Assembly: GCA_949775045.1 (NCBI GenBank) | Contig: OX459100.1 | Coordinates: forward strand, 11,597,086 to 11,661,085 | Reading direction: 5' to 3' | Length of the DNA: 64,000 nucleotides | Source: Metridium senile | Lineage: Eukaryota; Cnidaria; Anthozoa; Actiniaria; Metridiidae | Shown here: positions 33,717 to 64,000 of the stretch, in pieces | How positions within the stretch are numbered: position 1 is the first letter of the stretch | Layout of the letters: the number at the start of each line of letters is the position of its first letter | Notes under the pieces: model-generated | The model's database searches: none | The model's input: the letters and a program-made list of their open reading frames with translations, nothing else | Told to the model about the DNA's origin: nothing | Translations under genes and position numbers: made by a program

Positions 33717-35883
33717 CATCATCACTCTTCTCATCATCTTTATCATTATCTTCATCCATCGCCATCATCATCATTATCATATTCGCTATTGTATTGTAAT
33801 CATTGTCACTATTTCGATATAATCAACACCATCATTACTAATGACAGTGATAGTGATATGACCATGGTGTTGTTGGTGACGATGATGATCATGATGGTTC
33901 TCACCATTTCACTGGCAACAGTGACACCAGCACATCAAACCCATGGCCATTTTTTCATATCACAATCTTCTGATGTCCCATTGTATTCTACAGCTGACAT
34001 TGAAGACACGACTTCAAGACTGTGTAGTGGATCTCTTTGGATGGAACAGTAAGTAACAACATTGATTCTCAACACTGCACTCACTAACCTTACAACTCAC
34101 TATGAAATAATGAATTCCCTACCCGGGCTCCAAGACATGCAGTTAAGTATTTTAATTAAAATTTCTTTATTTCTTCTTCTTATATAATTATACTTACTAT
34201 CAACTTACTACGATGCCGATGAATACTTTGTCCTTCGCGAATAAGATATGGTTCTGGTCTGGTAAAATCGTATTTTTGATCCAGCGATTTGTAATTCCCT
34301 TGTACTTCCTTCCTCTTTCTCGAGTGGTAAGTATCCTGTGTATAAACAATAAAAAAGTCAACTACCGTTAAAATGGCATAATAAATGAAATGTACTGTCT
34401 TCTTATTTTAGCTCTGGATAAATGTTCTTATGGAAATAATTGCAAGTTACTGGCTGGCTCTCATTTTTCAGATATCTCACGTTGTCAGCGAGGTTAGTGG
34501 ACCTTGGCTGTATGAACGGACGATTCAGACAATATGAAATGCGCTATATAAGCACACCGTTACATAGTAAATGATAGTTAATTGTAAAGCGCATTGAGAC
34601 GATGTGAAATGCGCTATATAAGCACACCGTTACATAGTAAATGATAGCTAATTTTAAAGCGCATTGAGACGATGTGAAATGCGCTATATAAGCACACCGT
34701 TACATAGTAAATGATAGCTAATTGTAAAGCGCATTGAGACGATGTGAAATGCGCTATATAAGCACACCGTTACATAGTAAATGATAGCTAATTGTAAAGC
34801 GCATTGAGACGATGTGAAATGCGCTATATAAGCACACCGTTACATACTAGTAAATAATAGTTAATTGCAAAGCGCATTGAGACGATGTGAAATGCGTTAT
34901 ATAAGCACACATTACATAGTAAATAGTTAATTGTAAAGCGCATTGAGACGATGTGAAATGCGCTATATAAGCCCACATTACATAGTAAATGATAGTTAAT
35001 TGTAAAGCGCATTGAGACGATGTAAAATGCTCTATATATAAGCACACATTACATAGTAAATGATAGTTAATTGTAAAGTGCACTGGAACGATGTAAATTC
35101 GAATGCGCAATAGAAGCACACATTACATATTTAAACTACTGAATATATTAGTTTCGTAAGACTCATTTGAACTGCAAGTTATCGTTGATTTTGCAGATTG
35201 AATGGCCACAGCCCAACAAGGACAATCACGTTCCTCACGATTGGTAAGGAAATGGAAAATGCCATTGCAATCTCCCCCCCCCCCCTCCCCCACAACCACC
35301 ACCCTCCTCCCCCTCCGCGGGACAATATACTTATTTTGAAACTGAATATATCTATATTACTTACATGTTGTTAATGTTCGTAGGGCAGAGTTGCAGATTC
35401 TAACCACTTTGGACTACTGCACGGACAACTGGTTCTGGAATACTGTTACAGGTTGGTACATCAACGCTTTGGGCTCCCTGTGGCGTGTGACGTCACTTTT
35501 AGCATTCCATTTGTTACAACTCCAAAGACTTTCACAATCTAGAAATGGTGGGAGTAGAAAATATGATTTTTGTGACAAACACAATAATATATTGCACTGC
35601 AATATTGCCATACACATTGGATGTTTGTTTAATGTTGAAATATAACATGACTTTCTCTTTCCCAGGCGCCCTCAACCATCAGACGACCCATCACTTGTTC
35701 CCAGGGATCTCTCAAATTCACTATCCCCAGATCACCCCGATCGTGCGCAAGACTTGTGAAGAGTTCAACATTAGATACAACTATCTCCCAACCTTCACCG
35801 TGGCAATAGGCGCGCACATTGGTCACCTGAAGAGACTGGGACAGAATCGTGACGTCAGGATTATTGACGCACGCTCTGGATGA
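22470..35883 (+). CDS. Front-end fatty acid desaturase, copy 2; intron-10 acceptor lost
   Basis: Exons: 22470-22550, 23682-23806, 26605-26670, 27181-27238, 28684-28761, 29617-29717, 32124-32223, 32373-32441, 33377-33466, 33994-34048, (34208-34326), 34412-34492, 35197-35243, 35384-35451, 35666-35883. Every exon has the same length as in copy 1 and the frame would be open for 451 codons. HPGG, HDSSH, HVFGHH and QTTHH are all present. Exon 11 is preceded by 'tatcaacttactacgatg' where copy 3 has 'tatcaaaggtacgatg': the AG is gone and no AG occurs between ~34146 and 34244. Skipping the 119-nt exon 11 shifts the frame, and the nearby cryptic sites give early stops. The protein differs from copy 1 chiefly in exon 4, exon 8 (TNV to TQI) and exon 10 (VVVLTG to VVDLFG). 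It may be a recent pseudogene or carry a sequence error. An in-frame TAA upstream supports the ATG. Confidence 0.8.
22780..23640. mobile_element. Unclassified ~0.85-kb insertion in intron 1 of copy 2
   Basis: Intron 1 is 259 bp in copy 1 but 1.13 kb here. The extra sequence is shared by copies 3 and 4 (43380-44235, 60750-61605) and ends in an imperfect palindrome at 23457-23612 (ggaaattctacc...ttctcgaagaattaat against attaattcttctcgaac...aatttcc). No coding region or clear terminal repeats seen. Confidence 0.5.
24234..25390 (+). pseudogene. Internally deleted tyrosine recombinase (Crypton-like), copy in intron 2 of copy 2
   Basis: The frame from ATG 24234 encodes an N-terminal helical, SAM-like segment (~90 residues) joined directly to a C-terminal recombinase end. 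The latter has NHSARKG (the His-x-x-Arg of the catalytic set), IMQL, SGHKK (in the sister copies) and the tyrosine context NYSSVN. The central part with the first catalytic Arg is missing. A 456-bp 5'-truncated LINE (24595-25050, duplicated ttaa on both sides) splits it before SGHKK. The C-terminal tail, with FNISVNTLN and a basic end, stops at 25390 in a shifted frame. Known families with this layout: Crypton-type and related eukaryotic tyrosine recombinases; exact class is uncertain. Non-functional. Confidence 0.65.
24595..25050 (+). mobile_element. 5'-truncated CR1/L2-like LINE tail
   Basis: Encodes only the reverse transcriptase C-terminus (AAPKLWNALPINIREL... ending KRHLKTYYF), followed by a hairpin 'cagcgcaggt...acctgcgct' and an (ATT)n tail. 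It is flanked by ttaa at 24591-24594 and 25051-25054. The sister copies at 44970 and 62340 lack it, so it is a private, later insertion. Confidence 0.8.
25893..26165. repeat. Tandem array of pogo-like terminal-repeat motifs, intron 2 of copy 2
   Basis: Five units of 'tacagttgaacctctgtaat'+'acggacac' at ~60-bp spacing, alternating with variants such as 'catttaaacccctgtaaggc'. The motif resembles the terminal inverted repeat of pogo/Tigger-type transposons. Eight units in copy 3, four in copy 4. Confidence 0.65.
26881..27146. mobile_element. 266-bp MITE in intron 3 of copy 2
   Basis: Long inverted arms of ~90 bp (left 'cacctaattcaaaaaaggtt', right 'aaccttttctgaattaggtg') with TA on each side. 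'ggcgattgcacgaccgaaa' occurs in both arms. Same element in copy 3 at 46983-47248; absent from copy 1. Confidence 0.75.
27275..27750. mobile_element. 476-bp MITE in intron 4 of copy 2
   Basis: Inverted arms of ~95 bp begin 'tacagtcatttgaaaaaacg' and end 'cattttttcaaatgactgta'; both arms carry 'gtcgctgacc', 'gagtatgggta' and 'aatcactgaagc'. TA ends suggest Tc1/mariner-type insertion. Same element in copy 3 at 47377-47852; absent from copy 1. Confidence 0.75.
27915..28190. repeat. (GAT)n microsatellite, intron 4 of copy 2
   Basis: A pure run of about 25 gat triplets (27985-28060) sits in GAT/GGT-rich sequence. Poly-Met and poly-Ser frames here are not genes. Confidence 0.85.
28195..28560. repeat. 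70-bp minisatellite, intron 4 of copy 2 (five units)
   Basis: Units marked by 'ggtgctggtggtggtaatgg' at 28224, 28294, 28364, 28434 and 28507. The same array has eleven units in copy 3. Confidence 0.9.
28800..29575. other. Expanded intron 5 of copy 2
   Basis: Intron 5 is 855 bp here against 208 bp in copy 1. It holds a hairpin around 29165-29255 (aaactcgcaggaagtgttt against aaacactcctgctcgtttt) and repeated 'aaggagttttcaaggag' motifs at 29298, 29465 and 29547. It is shared with copy 3 at 49340-50090. No gene seen. Confidence 0.5.
29750..30020. repeat. GAT-rich minisatellite 1, intron 6 of copy 2
   Basis: A ~30-bp unit 'gatggtgatgataatgatga'+'ctattaa' repeats about four times after a gatgatg run. 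In copy 3 the same array (50290-51065) has over twenty units. Confidence 0.85.
30021..30830. other. Unique-looking segment between two intron-6 minisatellites, copy 2
   Basis: Eight hundred bases nearly identical to 51069-51870 in copy 3. Frames of 63-96 codons occur on both strands, but none shows a known domain and the longest overlap each other, so no gene is called. It is absent from copy 1. Origin unknown; it may be an insertion carried between the repeat arrays. Confidence 0.4.
30831..32030. repeat. GAT-rich minisatellite 2, intron 6 of copy 2
   Basis: A higher-order array of gatgatggtgatgataat and 'gatgactatgatgaggatga' blocks, about 1.2 kb; a ~250-bp superunit is repeated (compare 31260-31440 with 31545-31690). 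Met- and His-rich frames on the two strands are artefacts. Confidence 0.85.
34515..35115. repeat. 70-bp hairpin tandem array, intron 12 of copy 2
   Basis: About eight units containing 'gcattgagacgatgtgaaat'+'gcgctatataagcacac' at a 70-bp period (34591, 34661, 34731, 34801 and on). The hairpin plus tatataa resembles the 3' end of the CR1/L2-like LINE at 42973-43020. Confidence 0.8.
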
Positions 35884-37902
35884 TGGGATACTACACAGGG
35901 TGACCACTAGAACAAATGTTTTCAATTGAATTAGCTAAGTTAAATATTTATATTTGATAAAATGTTGTAAACTAGCACCACTCAAATAAGACTAGAACTA
36001 CTAGTGCTATAAATACTAGAAGCACTACTGAAATGTATTCAATTGAATTAGTTATATTTCGATAAAATGTTGTAAACTAGCACCTCAAATAATACTATAA
36101 GTCAACTAGAATCACTAAGGCCGATACACTCACTGGGCGACAAGTACGCGTAGGTTGAATATATTTGTAAATGTTTGTCGCAGCTTACTGTTGCCTAGTC
36201 TTTCCCGATAGAGCACGACTAATATACATGATTAAAATATATTATTGTTAATACTTTCTATCAACTCTCTTTGTCCATGTTTTAATGCAGGGTAGTTAAA
36301 ACGTGCAGCAGACGAATCTACCGTTCTACTATACACCCTATGCAAAAAGGCAATTCCTTACTTAATCAGTATTAGAAGACACCATTGCTTTTATTACAAA
36401 GTTCACATCAAAATTAGTGATATTCCAAAATGTCAATTTTCCTGATAACTCTGGAGTGATTCAATATATGACAACATAACTCCATTTACTAATTTAGACA
36501 TGCTCTTTCCTGTAAGGGAAAAATATTATTGAAATATTTTATTGTTCATCGTGTTTCGTGTTGCTCGTTGCCAGTCCCTTGCTCTTTTTGCATAGGACGT
36601 ATCAATGTAAACTAGCGAGTAAACTAGTATAGGCTGCGTCGGAGTATAAACGATAGGTAATAGAATGAAATTTGTAACATCGTAAAGAAATAGAAACTAG
36701 CGAGTAAACTAGTATAGGCTGCGTCGGTGTTTGATATAAACGATAGGTAATAGAATGGAATTTGTAACCGTAAAAAATAGAAATATAAACTAGCGAGTAA
36801 ACTAGTATAGGCTGCGTCGGTGTTTGATATAAACGATAGGTAATAGGATGAAAATTTGCAACACCGTAAAAAATTTTGATTTACGTTTCTAGCTTTAGCT
36901 AGCCCTTCGTCGGAGTAAAAGCTGTTATACCGTTATACTACATGCGTAAGACGCGTACGTCCCATGCGATTGGCTAAGATACATATGTGCAGGCTTAAAC
37001 CTCCTTAAACAAAATCAAATACTATCACGTAATGCTTGCTATTACCTTACGTCTAGTGATATAGTCTATCGACAGTTGGTTGACACTATTCAAGTCGAGT
37101 GAGACATGTCTAAAAGCGTCGCATTGAATGATGGGATGATTATTGTGATAGTTATTGTCTCAACCATCTATTGAGGAGGCGTAGAGGTGATTGGAAACTG
37201 CAAAACCATACAAAAAAAAAAAACACACAAAAACCACACAAAAAACGCAAAACCGTACAAAAAAAAAGACAAAAACCACAACACCGTACAAAAGTTTCTT
37301 TAAAAAATCACAACCGTAAAAGTAAATAAAACTTGACCAAAACAAAACTGAATCAATGAAAAGATCTGAATGTAAATTTGAAAAAAACCGCACCAAAAAT
37401 CGATCGCATAAACACAAACCCCCCCCCCCCCCCCATCTATGACATCTATTCTAAAACCCTTCGTGTGCAGAACGAAGAACATTAAATGCATTAAGAGCAT
37501 TAAAACCATCGATCATTACTAATTGATCAAACTCTGACTAAATAACTATTAAAAGACGAGTCAAGTTTGCTCGCCCATAACGCCGTAACGAAGTGATCCC
37601 CAACATTGAACCTGACCAGTTTATGCAGTTTGCAACGCTTTAAACAAGATTATGAGACTTTAGATATATTACAATGCGAAATTACGGATTTAAATTTGAT
37701 GTTGTTGTTTAGGTGATGTAGGTGAAAGTCAGCACTTAATAAGGCACTTGAGTTTTGTGACGTTTCGAGCTTTGCCTAACCACTTACATAGAATCACTGA
37801 GAGCGGAACATAGAATCGTCGGCGTAAAGGAGACTAGGCTCGAACACTGGTGGTCCGGCCGCTACCAAATAAACTGATCACTTTCGTTCAGTAGCCAAAA
37901 CC
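35884..37902. other. Spacer between copies 2 and 3
   Basis: Homologous to 20357-22469 through its whole length. It holds the TA-flanked MITE (36334-36599), three units of the ~85-90-bp repeat (36605-36925), a C-run near 37420-37434 and the 5' leader of copy 3. The stop-proximal hexamer is AACAAA, not AATAAA. Confidence 0.7.
36334..36599. mobile_element. TA-flanked MITE in spacer 2
   Basis: Second copy of the 20820-21078 element, with ends caccctatgcaaaaagg and ctttttgcataggacg (one substitution in the right end). It was duplicated with the gene, not newly inserted. Confidence 0.7.
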
Positions 37903-58604
<20,702 letters not shown>

Positions 58605-60438
58605 TGGGATACTACACAGGGTGACCACTAGAACAAATGTTTTCAATTGAATTAGCTAAGTTAAATATTTATATTTGATAAAATGTTGTAAACTAGCACC
58701 ACTCAAATAAGACTAGAACTACTAGTGTTATAAATACTAGAAGCACTACTGAAATGTATTCAATTGAATTAGTTATATTTCGATAAAATGTTGTAAACTA
58801 GCACCTCAAATAATACTATAAGTCAACTAGAATCACTAAGGCCGATACACTCACTGGGCGACAAGTACGCGTAGGTTGAATATATTTGTAAATGTTTGTC
58901 GCAGCTTACTGTTGCCTAGTCTTTCCCGATAGAGCACGACTAATATACATGATTAAAAATATATTATTGTTAATACTTTCTATCAACTCTCTTTGTCCAT
59001 GTTTTAATGCAGGGTAGTTAAAACGTGCAGCAGACGAATCTACCATTATACTATACTATACACCCTATGCAAATTAAAAAGGCAATTCCTTACTTAATCA
59101 GTATTAGAAGACACCATTGCTTTTATTAGAAAGTTCACATCGAAATTAGTGATATTCCAAAATGTCAATTTTCCTCTGGAGTGATTCAATATATGACAAC
59201 ATAACTCTACACAATTACTAATTTAGACATGCTCTTTCCTGTAAGGGAAAATTATTATTGAACTATTTTATTGTTCATGGTGCTTGGTGTTGCTCGTTGC
59301 CAGTCCCTTGCTCTTTTTGCATAGGGCGTATTAATAGAAACTAGCGAGTAAACTAGTATAGGCTGCGTCGGAGTATAAACGATAGGTAATAGAATGAAAT
59401 TTGTAACATCGTAAAGAAATAGAAACTAGCTAGTAAATTAGTATAGGATGCGTCGGTGTTTGATATAAACGATAGGTAATAGAATGAAAATTTGCAACAC
59501 CGTAAAAAATGTTGATTTACGTTTCTAGCTTTAGCTAGCCCTTCGTCGGAGTAAAAGCTGTTATACCGTTATACTACATGCGTAAGACGCGTACATCCCA
59601 TGCGATTGGCTAAGATACATGTGCAGGCTTAAACCTCCTTAAACAGGAGTTGGTTGACACTATTCAAGGCGAGTGAGACATGTCTAAAAGCGTCGTATTG
59701 AATGATGGGATGATTATTGCGATAGTTATTGTCTCAACCATCTATTGAGGAGGCGTAGAGGTGATTGGAAACTGCAAAACCATACAAAAAAGACAAAAAA
59801 CCGCAAAACCGTACAAAAAAAGACAAAAACCGCAACACCGTACAAAAGTTCCTAAAAAAATCACAGCCGCAAAAGTAAATAAAACTTGACCAAAACAAAA
59901 CTGAATCAATGAAAAGATCTGAATGTAAATTTGAAAAAACCGCACCAAAAATCGATCGCATAACCACAAACCCTCCCCCCCCCCCCCCCCCCCCCATCTA
60001 TGACATCTATTCTAAAACCCTTCGTGTGCAGAACGAAGAACATTAAATGCATTAAGAGCATTAAAACCATCGATCATTACTAATTGATCAAACTCTGACT
60101 AAATAACTATTAAAAGACGAGTCATGTTTGCTCGCCCATAACGCCGTAACGAAGTGATCCCCAACATTGAACCTGACCAGTTTATGCAGTTTGCAACGCT
60201 TTAAACAAGATTATGAGACTTTAGATATATTACAATGCGAAATTACGGATTTAAATTTGATGTTGTTGTTTAGGTGATGTAGGTGAAAGTCAGCACTTAA
60301 TAAGGCACTTGAGTTTTGTGACGTTTCGAGCTTTGCCTAACCACTTACATAGAATCACTGAGAGCGGAACATATAGAATCGTCGGCGTAAAGGAGACTAG
60401 GCTCGAACACTGGTCACTTTCGTTCAGTAGCCAAAACC
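58605..60438. other. Spacer between copies 3 and 4
   Basis: Homologous to the other spacers but shorter: only two units of the ~85-90-bp repeat (59335-59560), a deletion near 59645, and a 28-bp deletion in the leader ('cactggtcactttcg' at ~60409). Holds the TA-flanked MITE at 59061-59328 and a C-run at 59973-59996. Confidence 0.7.
59061..59328. mobile_element. TA-flanked MITE in spacer 3
   Basis: Third copy of the 20820-21078 element, ends caccctatgcaaatt and ctttttgcatagggcg; a small insertion ('aaatta') near its left end. Confidence 0.7.
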
Positions 60439-63400
60439 ATGGCGAAAAAGACTTTCACGTGGGAAGAACTGAGGCAAAAGAACTCGAAAGAACAGCTATT
60501 TGTGGCTGTTAGAAGCAAGGTTAGGGGTTAATGTCGAATGTTAATGTCGTCACAGTTTACAGACTTTAATTGCATATTAATTTACTTTTGAACTTTTTGG
60601 TTCGTTTGAAATCTTTCTGTGTAGCGTACATATATTCATAATTCACTTGATCTAAAGAATATTTGCGCGATGTTCAATCAAGAAACGTTTTACAAGTCTC
60701 TACAAAGATATACAAAGATTTAAATCATAACACTTGAGCTGGTTTAGCAATAATTAATATGATGTCGAGTTCTATTTGGAATATTCTGCTATAGCAAAAC
60801 CTCTGCTAGCTTGCAGGGCAAATTTGGAATTAATTTGCACAAGTTTGTCAGTTTTTAAAGAGTCCATAATTGTCCGTATGGCAAGTGCAAACCGTGGGCC
60901 TTCTGAAAGGGCGAATAGATGACGTGGCCGCATGCGTCAGAGCGGAAAATTCAAAACTTTCATGCAAAACATGCAAACAGTTTTTTTGTATTTTTCTTGA
61001 CAATTTTTGAAAGACTTGCCGTCTAAAGTGTTTTTTAAATTGTTATCAAACATTAGCGACTAGAATGATATAAGGAATATAAGAGAAAGTACAATCAAAA
61101 GAGAAAATATTGCTTGTTATTTCCACTCTGTTACATCTTTTGTGGACTGCACTGCTCCAAGCCAATCAAATCTAAGTACCTTTTACCTTTTTGTAAATTG
61201 TTTACATTATTTATACCACATCTACATAAAATGCTCGTTTTTGATTGGTTGATTGACTGTGAATATTTTCTTAATTTTCTTAATTAATATATATTGCACT
61301 TGTGCTATTAATAAATTTCACGCGTCCTTCCCGGCGTGCTTTGAGGCTTGTGTGTGTTTGTCTTTATTTTTTGCCTATTTTTCATCTGAGACTCGCATTT
61401 TATGTAGATGTGTATATCAATATAGGAAATTCCACCTTAGTTCTCGAAGAATTAATGAAAAATACCGCTTGTATTTGAGGAAAGAGGCAGAATATCATGA
61501 GTCGAGTGCTACGCACTAAGCCACTTTCATCAAATACGCGCGGTATTTGGTAATTAATTCTTCTCGAACGGTGTAATTTCCTATACAAATTTCATGTTGT
61601 TGCCTATTATTAAAGTTAAAGGTGTGGTTTTTTTTATAGGTTTACGATGTAACAAAGTTTATCGATCGTCATCCCGGTGGTCGTGATGCGTTGCTGATGG
61701 CAGGAGGACGTGATATCACCTTGGTGTTTGAATCTTATCATGCACTTACAGATAAAGCACACAAGTATGTTAATATTCTCTTTATTAATTATATACGATA
61801 GGTAATAGAATGAAATTTGTAGCACCGTGAAATATGTTGACTTAACTTTACTGACGTTTCGAGCTTTAGCCCTAAAAGGCGTTACAAATTTCATTTTATT
61901 ATATACATACTGAGAAATACTCACTGAAAATATATTCAGTAAATTTCCGTACATTCACTGGTCTCAGCCAATCCGAGGGACGAACGACGTTTTTAATAGA
62001 TTTGTTACTCCCAATGACACTGTAGAGGATTATGTAGAAAGTCTACAAAACAAGAATACTAAGGGAAAAACTGAGCGAGATGTAAGGCTTTTAAAACGCT
62101 ATCTAACATCACAAAACTGAGGAAAGAGAAGTTAACGAAATAGAGCCACAAGAGCTAGATAGATATCTAGCTGAATTCTTTCGTTCGGTTAGACGAAAAG
62201 ATGTAAACAAACTAAATACGCTTATGAAAACGATGGCAACAAAGGGCAATCTCTCAAATGAGCGGCTAACAAATCACAGCGCTCGTAAAGGAATGATTCA
62301 GAAACTCAATGACAATGACATTCCTCCAACACACATCATGCAGTTAAGTGGTCACAAAAAATTACAAAGTATAGTGAGCTATAGTTCCGTTAACATAGAA
62401 CAGCAACGTAAAATGTCTGAAATTCTGAGCTGCACCGAGTCAAAGACAGTTCAACAACAAACCACAGTCGACATAGTGCATCTTGTTCATCATCTATACC
62501 GCAGCCAACGACGTTGAAGTTATTTGAAGGAGCAAGTATAAGCGGCGGGTATTTCAATATTTCAGTTAACACTCTGAATACTTCTCCTGTTGTTCCTTCG
62601 CAAAGCGAAACCTCAATTGTTGAAAAGAGAAAATGGAAGCGAATTAGAAGTGTACTAGATTCGGATTCTAAATAACCTAAGTTAAACATTTTTGCTTTTT
62701 TTTCACAAAAATGCAGCATAAGTTGTCTCACATTTTCATTCTATTTGTGTTTAAGGCAAGAATTTCTGTATTGGTCTTTTCTGCATATCACTGATATGAT
62801 TTTGCAGTTTTACAGTACATATTTAAGCTTAATGATCATTATACTTGTTTTCAATGATCTTTGTACCAATTGTAATAAAATATTCCTCATCGCATTTACG
62901 TATATTTTGCAGATTATGGATTATTATCAAATTTCTCAGTATGTATATAATAAACAGAATACAGCATGGAAAGTGCTTTATACAGTTTTTAAGTTTTTTT
63001 CGAAGACTCGCTCGTTCGTTTTTTTGATACTGCACAACTCGTGAATAAAAACCGTAAGCGCGCACTTTCCATGAAGTATTCTCTATATATTAATACCTAT
63101 CGTTTATATCAAACACCGACACAGCCTATACTAGTTTACCCGCTAGTTTCCATTCTCTTTACTATATAGTTGAACCTCTGTAATACGGACACTAGGTATA
63201 CATTAAAACCCCTGTATGGCGGGCACTAAATATACAGTTGAACCTCTGTAATACGGACACTGGATATACATTTAAACCCCTGTAAGGCGGACACTAAATA
63301 TACAGTTGAACCTTTGTAAAACGGGTACTCGTTATACATCAAAAACCTGTAAAACGGGCACTCTGTAATACTGACTGAATATACAGTTGAACCTCTGTAA

Positions 63401-64000
63401 TATTAACGGGCATTGATTGTTCAAAATAAATACGTTGATAGAAATATGGCGACCTGCTATTGCACTTGACTGGTTAGCCTCGTCCTCATGCTGAAACGAG
63501 AGGCTATCCAAGAACAATAGTTATTTAAACTGACCCCCATTTTTCGATGTGGTGTATTATTAGAATACTATAATATACGAACAATAGAAACGGCAGTAAA
63601 GACAGCTTCCAAGTTACTTATTCTAACAGTGAGTAATGTATGATGATTAATGTATCAGAAATACTGTATGCAATCTTGAAAACAATGCCATTACCATATA
63701 TGGTATTGTAGATGAGAAGTAACAAAAGACTTTGATTAGTGCGCGAGATTTTTTTTTTTTTTAACTGGTTGAGATTGCAACAGAACAATAGGCATATCTT
63801 TGGTAAAATAAATAGATTCATATTTCTATATGCCTAGGGTATTGGAGAAGCACTATGTCGGTGAACTGATATCACACAAATACCCAACATATCCAGAACC
63901 AGGGTGAGTTACTCTAAACAAATATACACAAGTTTTTAGTTTGAGTTTTTTCCTTAATTCACCTTTTTCATATCGAGCAAGGGACTGAGTACGAGTGTGA
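60439..64000 (+). CDS. Front-end fatty acid desaturase, copy 4 (partial, runs off the window)
   Basis: Three exons are visible: 60439-60519, 61640-61764 and 63838-63903, encoding residues 1-91 with the cytochrome b5 HPGG motif and second haem histidine. Sizes and splice sites equal those of copies 1-3. Exons 4-15, with the histidine boxes, would lie beyond 64000. Introns 1 and 2 match copy 3 most closely: both share the deletion of the recombinase start and the extra C. Copy 4 lacks the intron-1 LINE, so that LINE entered copy 3 after the two separated. A 28-bp deletion removes part of the 5' leader. Confidence 0.85.
61422..61585. repeat. Imperfect palindrome, intron 1 of copy 4
   Basis: Third copy of the foldback at 23457-23612 and 44055-44218, nearly identical to the one in copy 3. 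Confidence 0.7.
61993..62675 (+). pseudogene. Tyrosine recombinase relic, intron 2 of copy 4
   Basis: Near-identical to 44626-45308, including the lost start and the extra C; one visible substitution changes NYSSVN to SYSSVN, removing the Asn just before the tyrosine. Stop at 62675. Confidence 0.65.
63167..63420. repeat. Pogo-like motif array, intron 2 of copy 4 (about four units)
   Basis: Units near 63167, 63233, 63299 and 63381 of the cagttgaacctctgtaat family, the shortest of the three arrays. Confidence 0.6.

Overview
The window reads as an AT-rich animal genome, most likely a marine invertebrate and probably a cnidarian. Genes are split into short exons by GT-AG introns. Introns and spacers are full of CR1/L2-like and jockey-like LINE fragments, small inverted-repeat transposons and trinucleotide-based minisatellites. 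The cnidarian guess is inference from repeat style and gene type, not from any diagnostic gene.

The one gene family I can support is a head-to-tail tandem array, all on the + strand, of at least four front-end fatty acid desaturases with an N-terminal cytochrome b5 domain. Copy 1 (6082-20356), copy 2 (22470-35883) and copy 3 (37903-58604) each have 15 exons with identical exon lengths, 1356 nt including the stop, giving 451 residues. Copy 4 starts at 60439 and leaves the window after exon 3. The proteins carry the b5 HPGG motif and three histidine boxes (HDSSH, HxxGHH, QTTHH). From my knowledge of the family they look most like the fungal/protist-type delta-5 (acyl-lipid 8-3) desaturases. They should sit in the ER membrane and insert a double bond between the carboxyl end and an existing double bond of a polyunsaturated acyl chain. 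Copies 1 and 3 look intact. Copy 2 has lost the AG of the intron-10 acceptor and may be non-functional.

Layout: 1-5400 holds repeats (SINE-like element, 21/42-bp satellite, ATCGATTA-rich inverted-repeat element). 5019-5486 holds a weak candidate for a divergent minus-strand gene. 5.9-20.4 kb is copy 1, with private minisatellites in introns 7, 8 and 9, several MITEs and a jockey-like reverse transcriptase in intron 11. 20.4-22.4, 35.9-37.9 and 58.6-60.4 kb are homologous intergenic spacers. 22.5-35.9 kb is copy 2. 37.9-58.6 kb is copy 3, with a ~5.2-kb LINE in intron 1 and a ~1.55-kb insertion in intron 12. 60.4 kb to the end is copy 4.

Comparing the copies works as an internal alignment. 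Homology between copy 1 and the others begins only about 50 bp before the ATG. The tandem duplication therefore seems to have broken inside the 5' UTR, leaving copies 2-4 to be driven by sequence derived from the 3' flank of the preceding gene. Copies 2-4 also share intron insertions that copy 1 lacks, including a decayed, internally deleted tyrosine-recombinase gene in intron 2.
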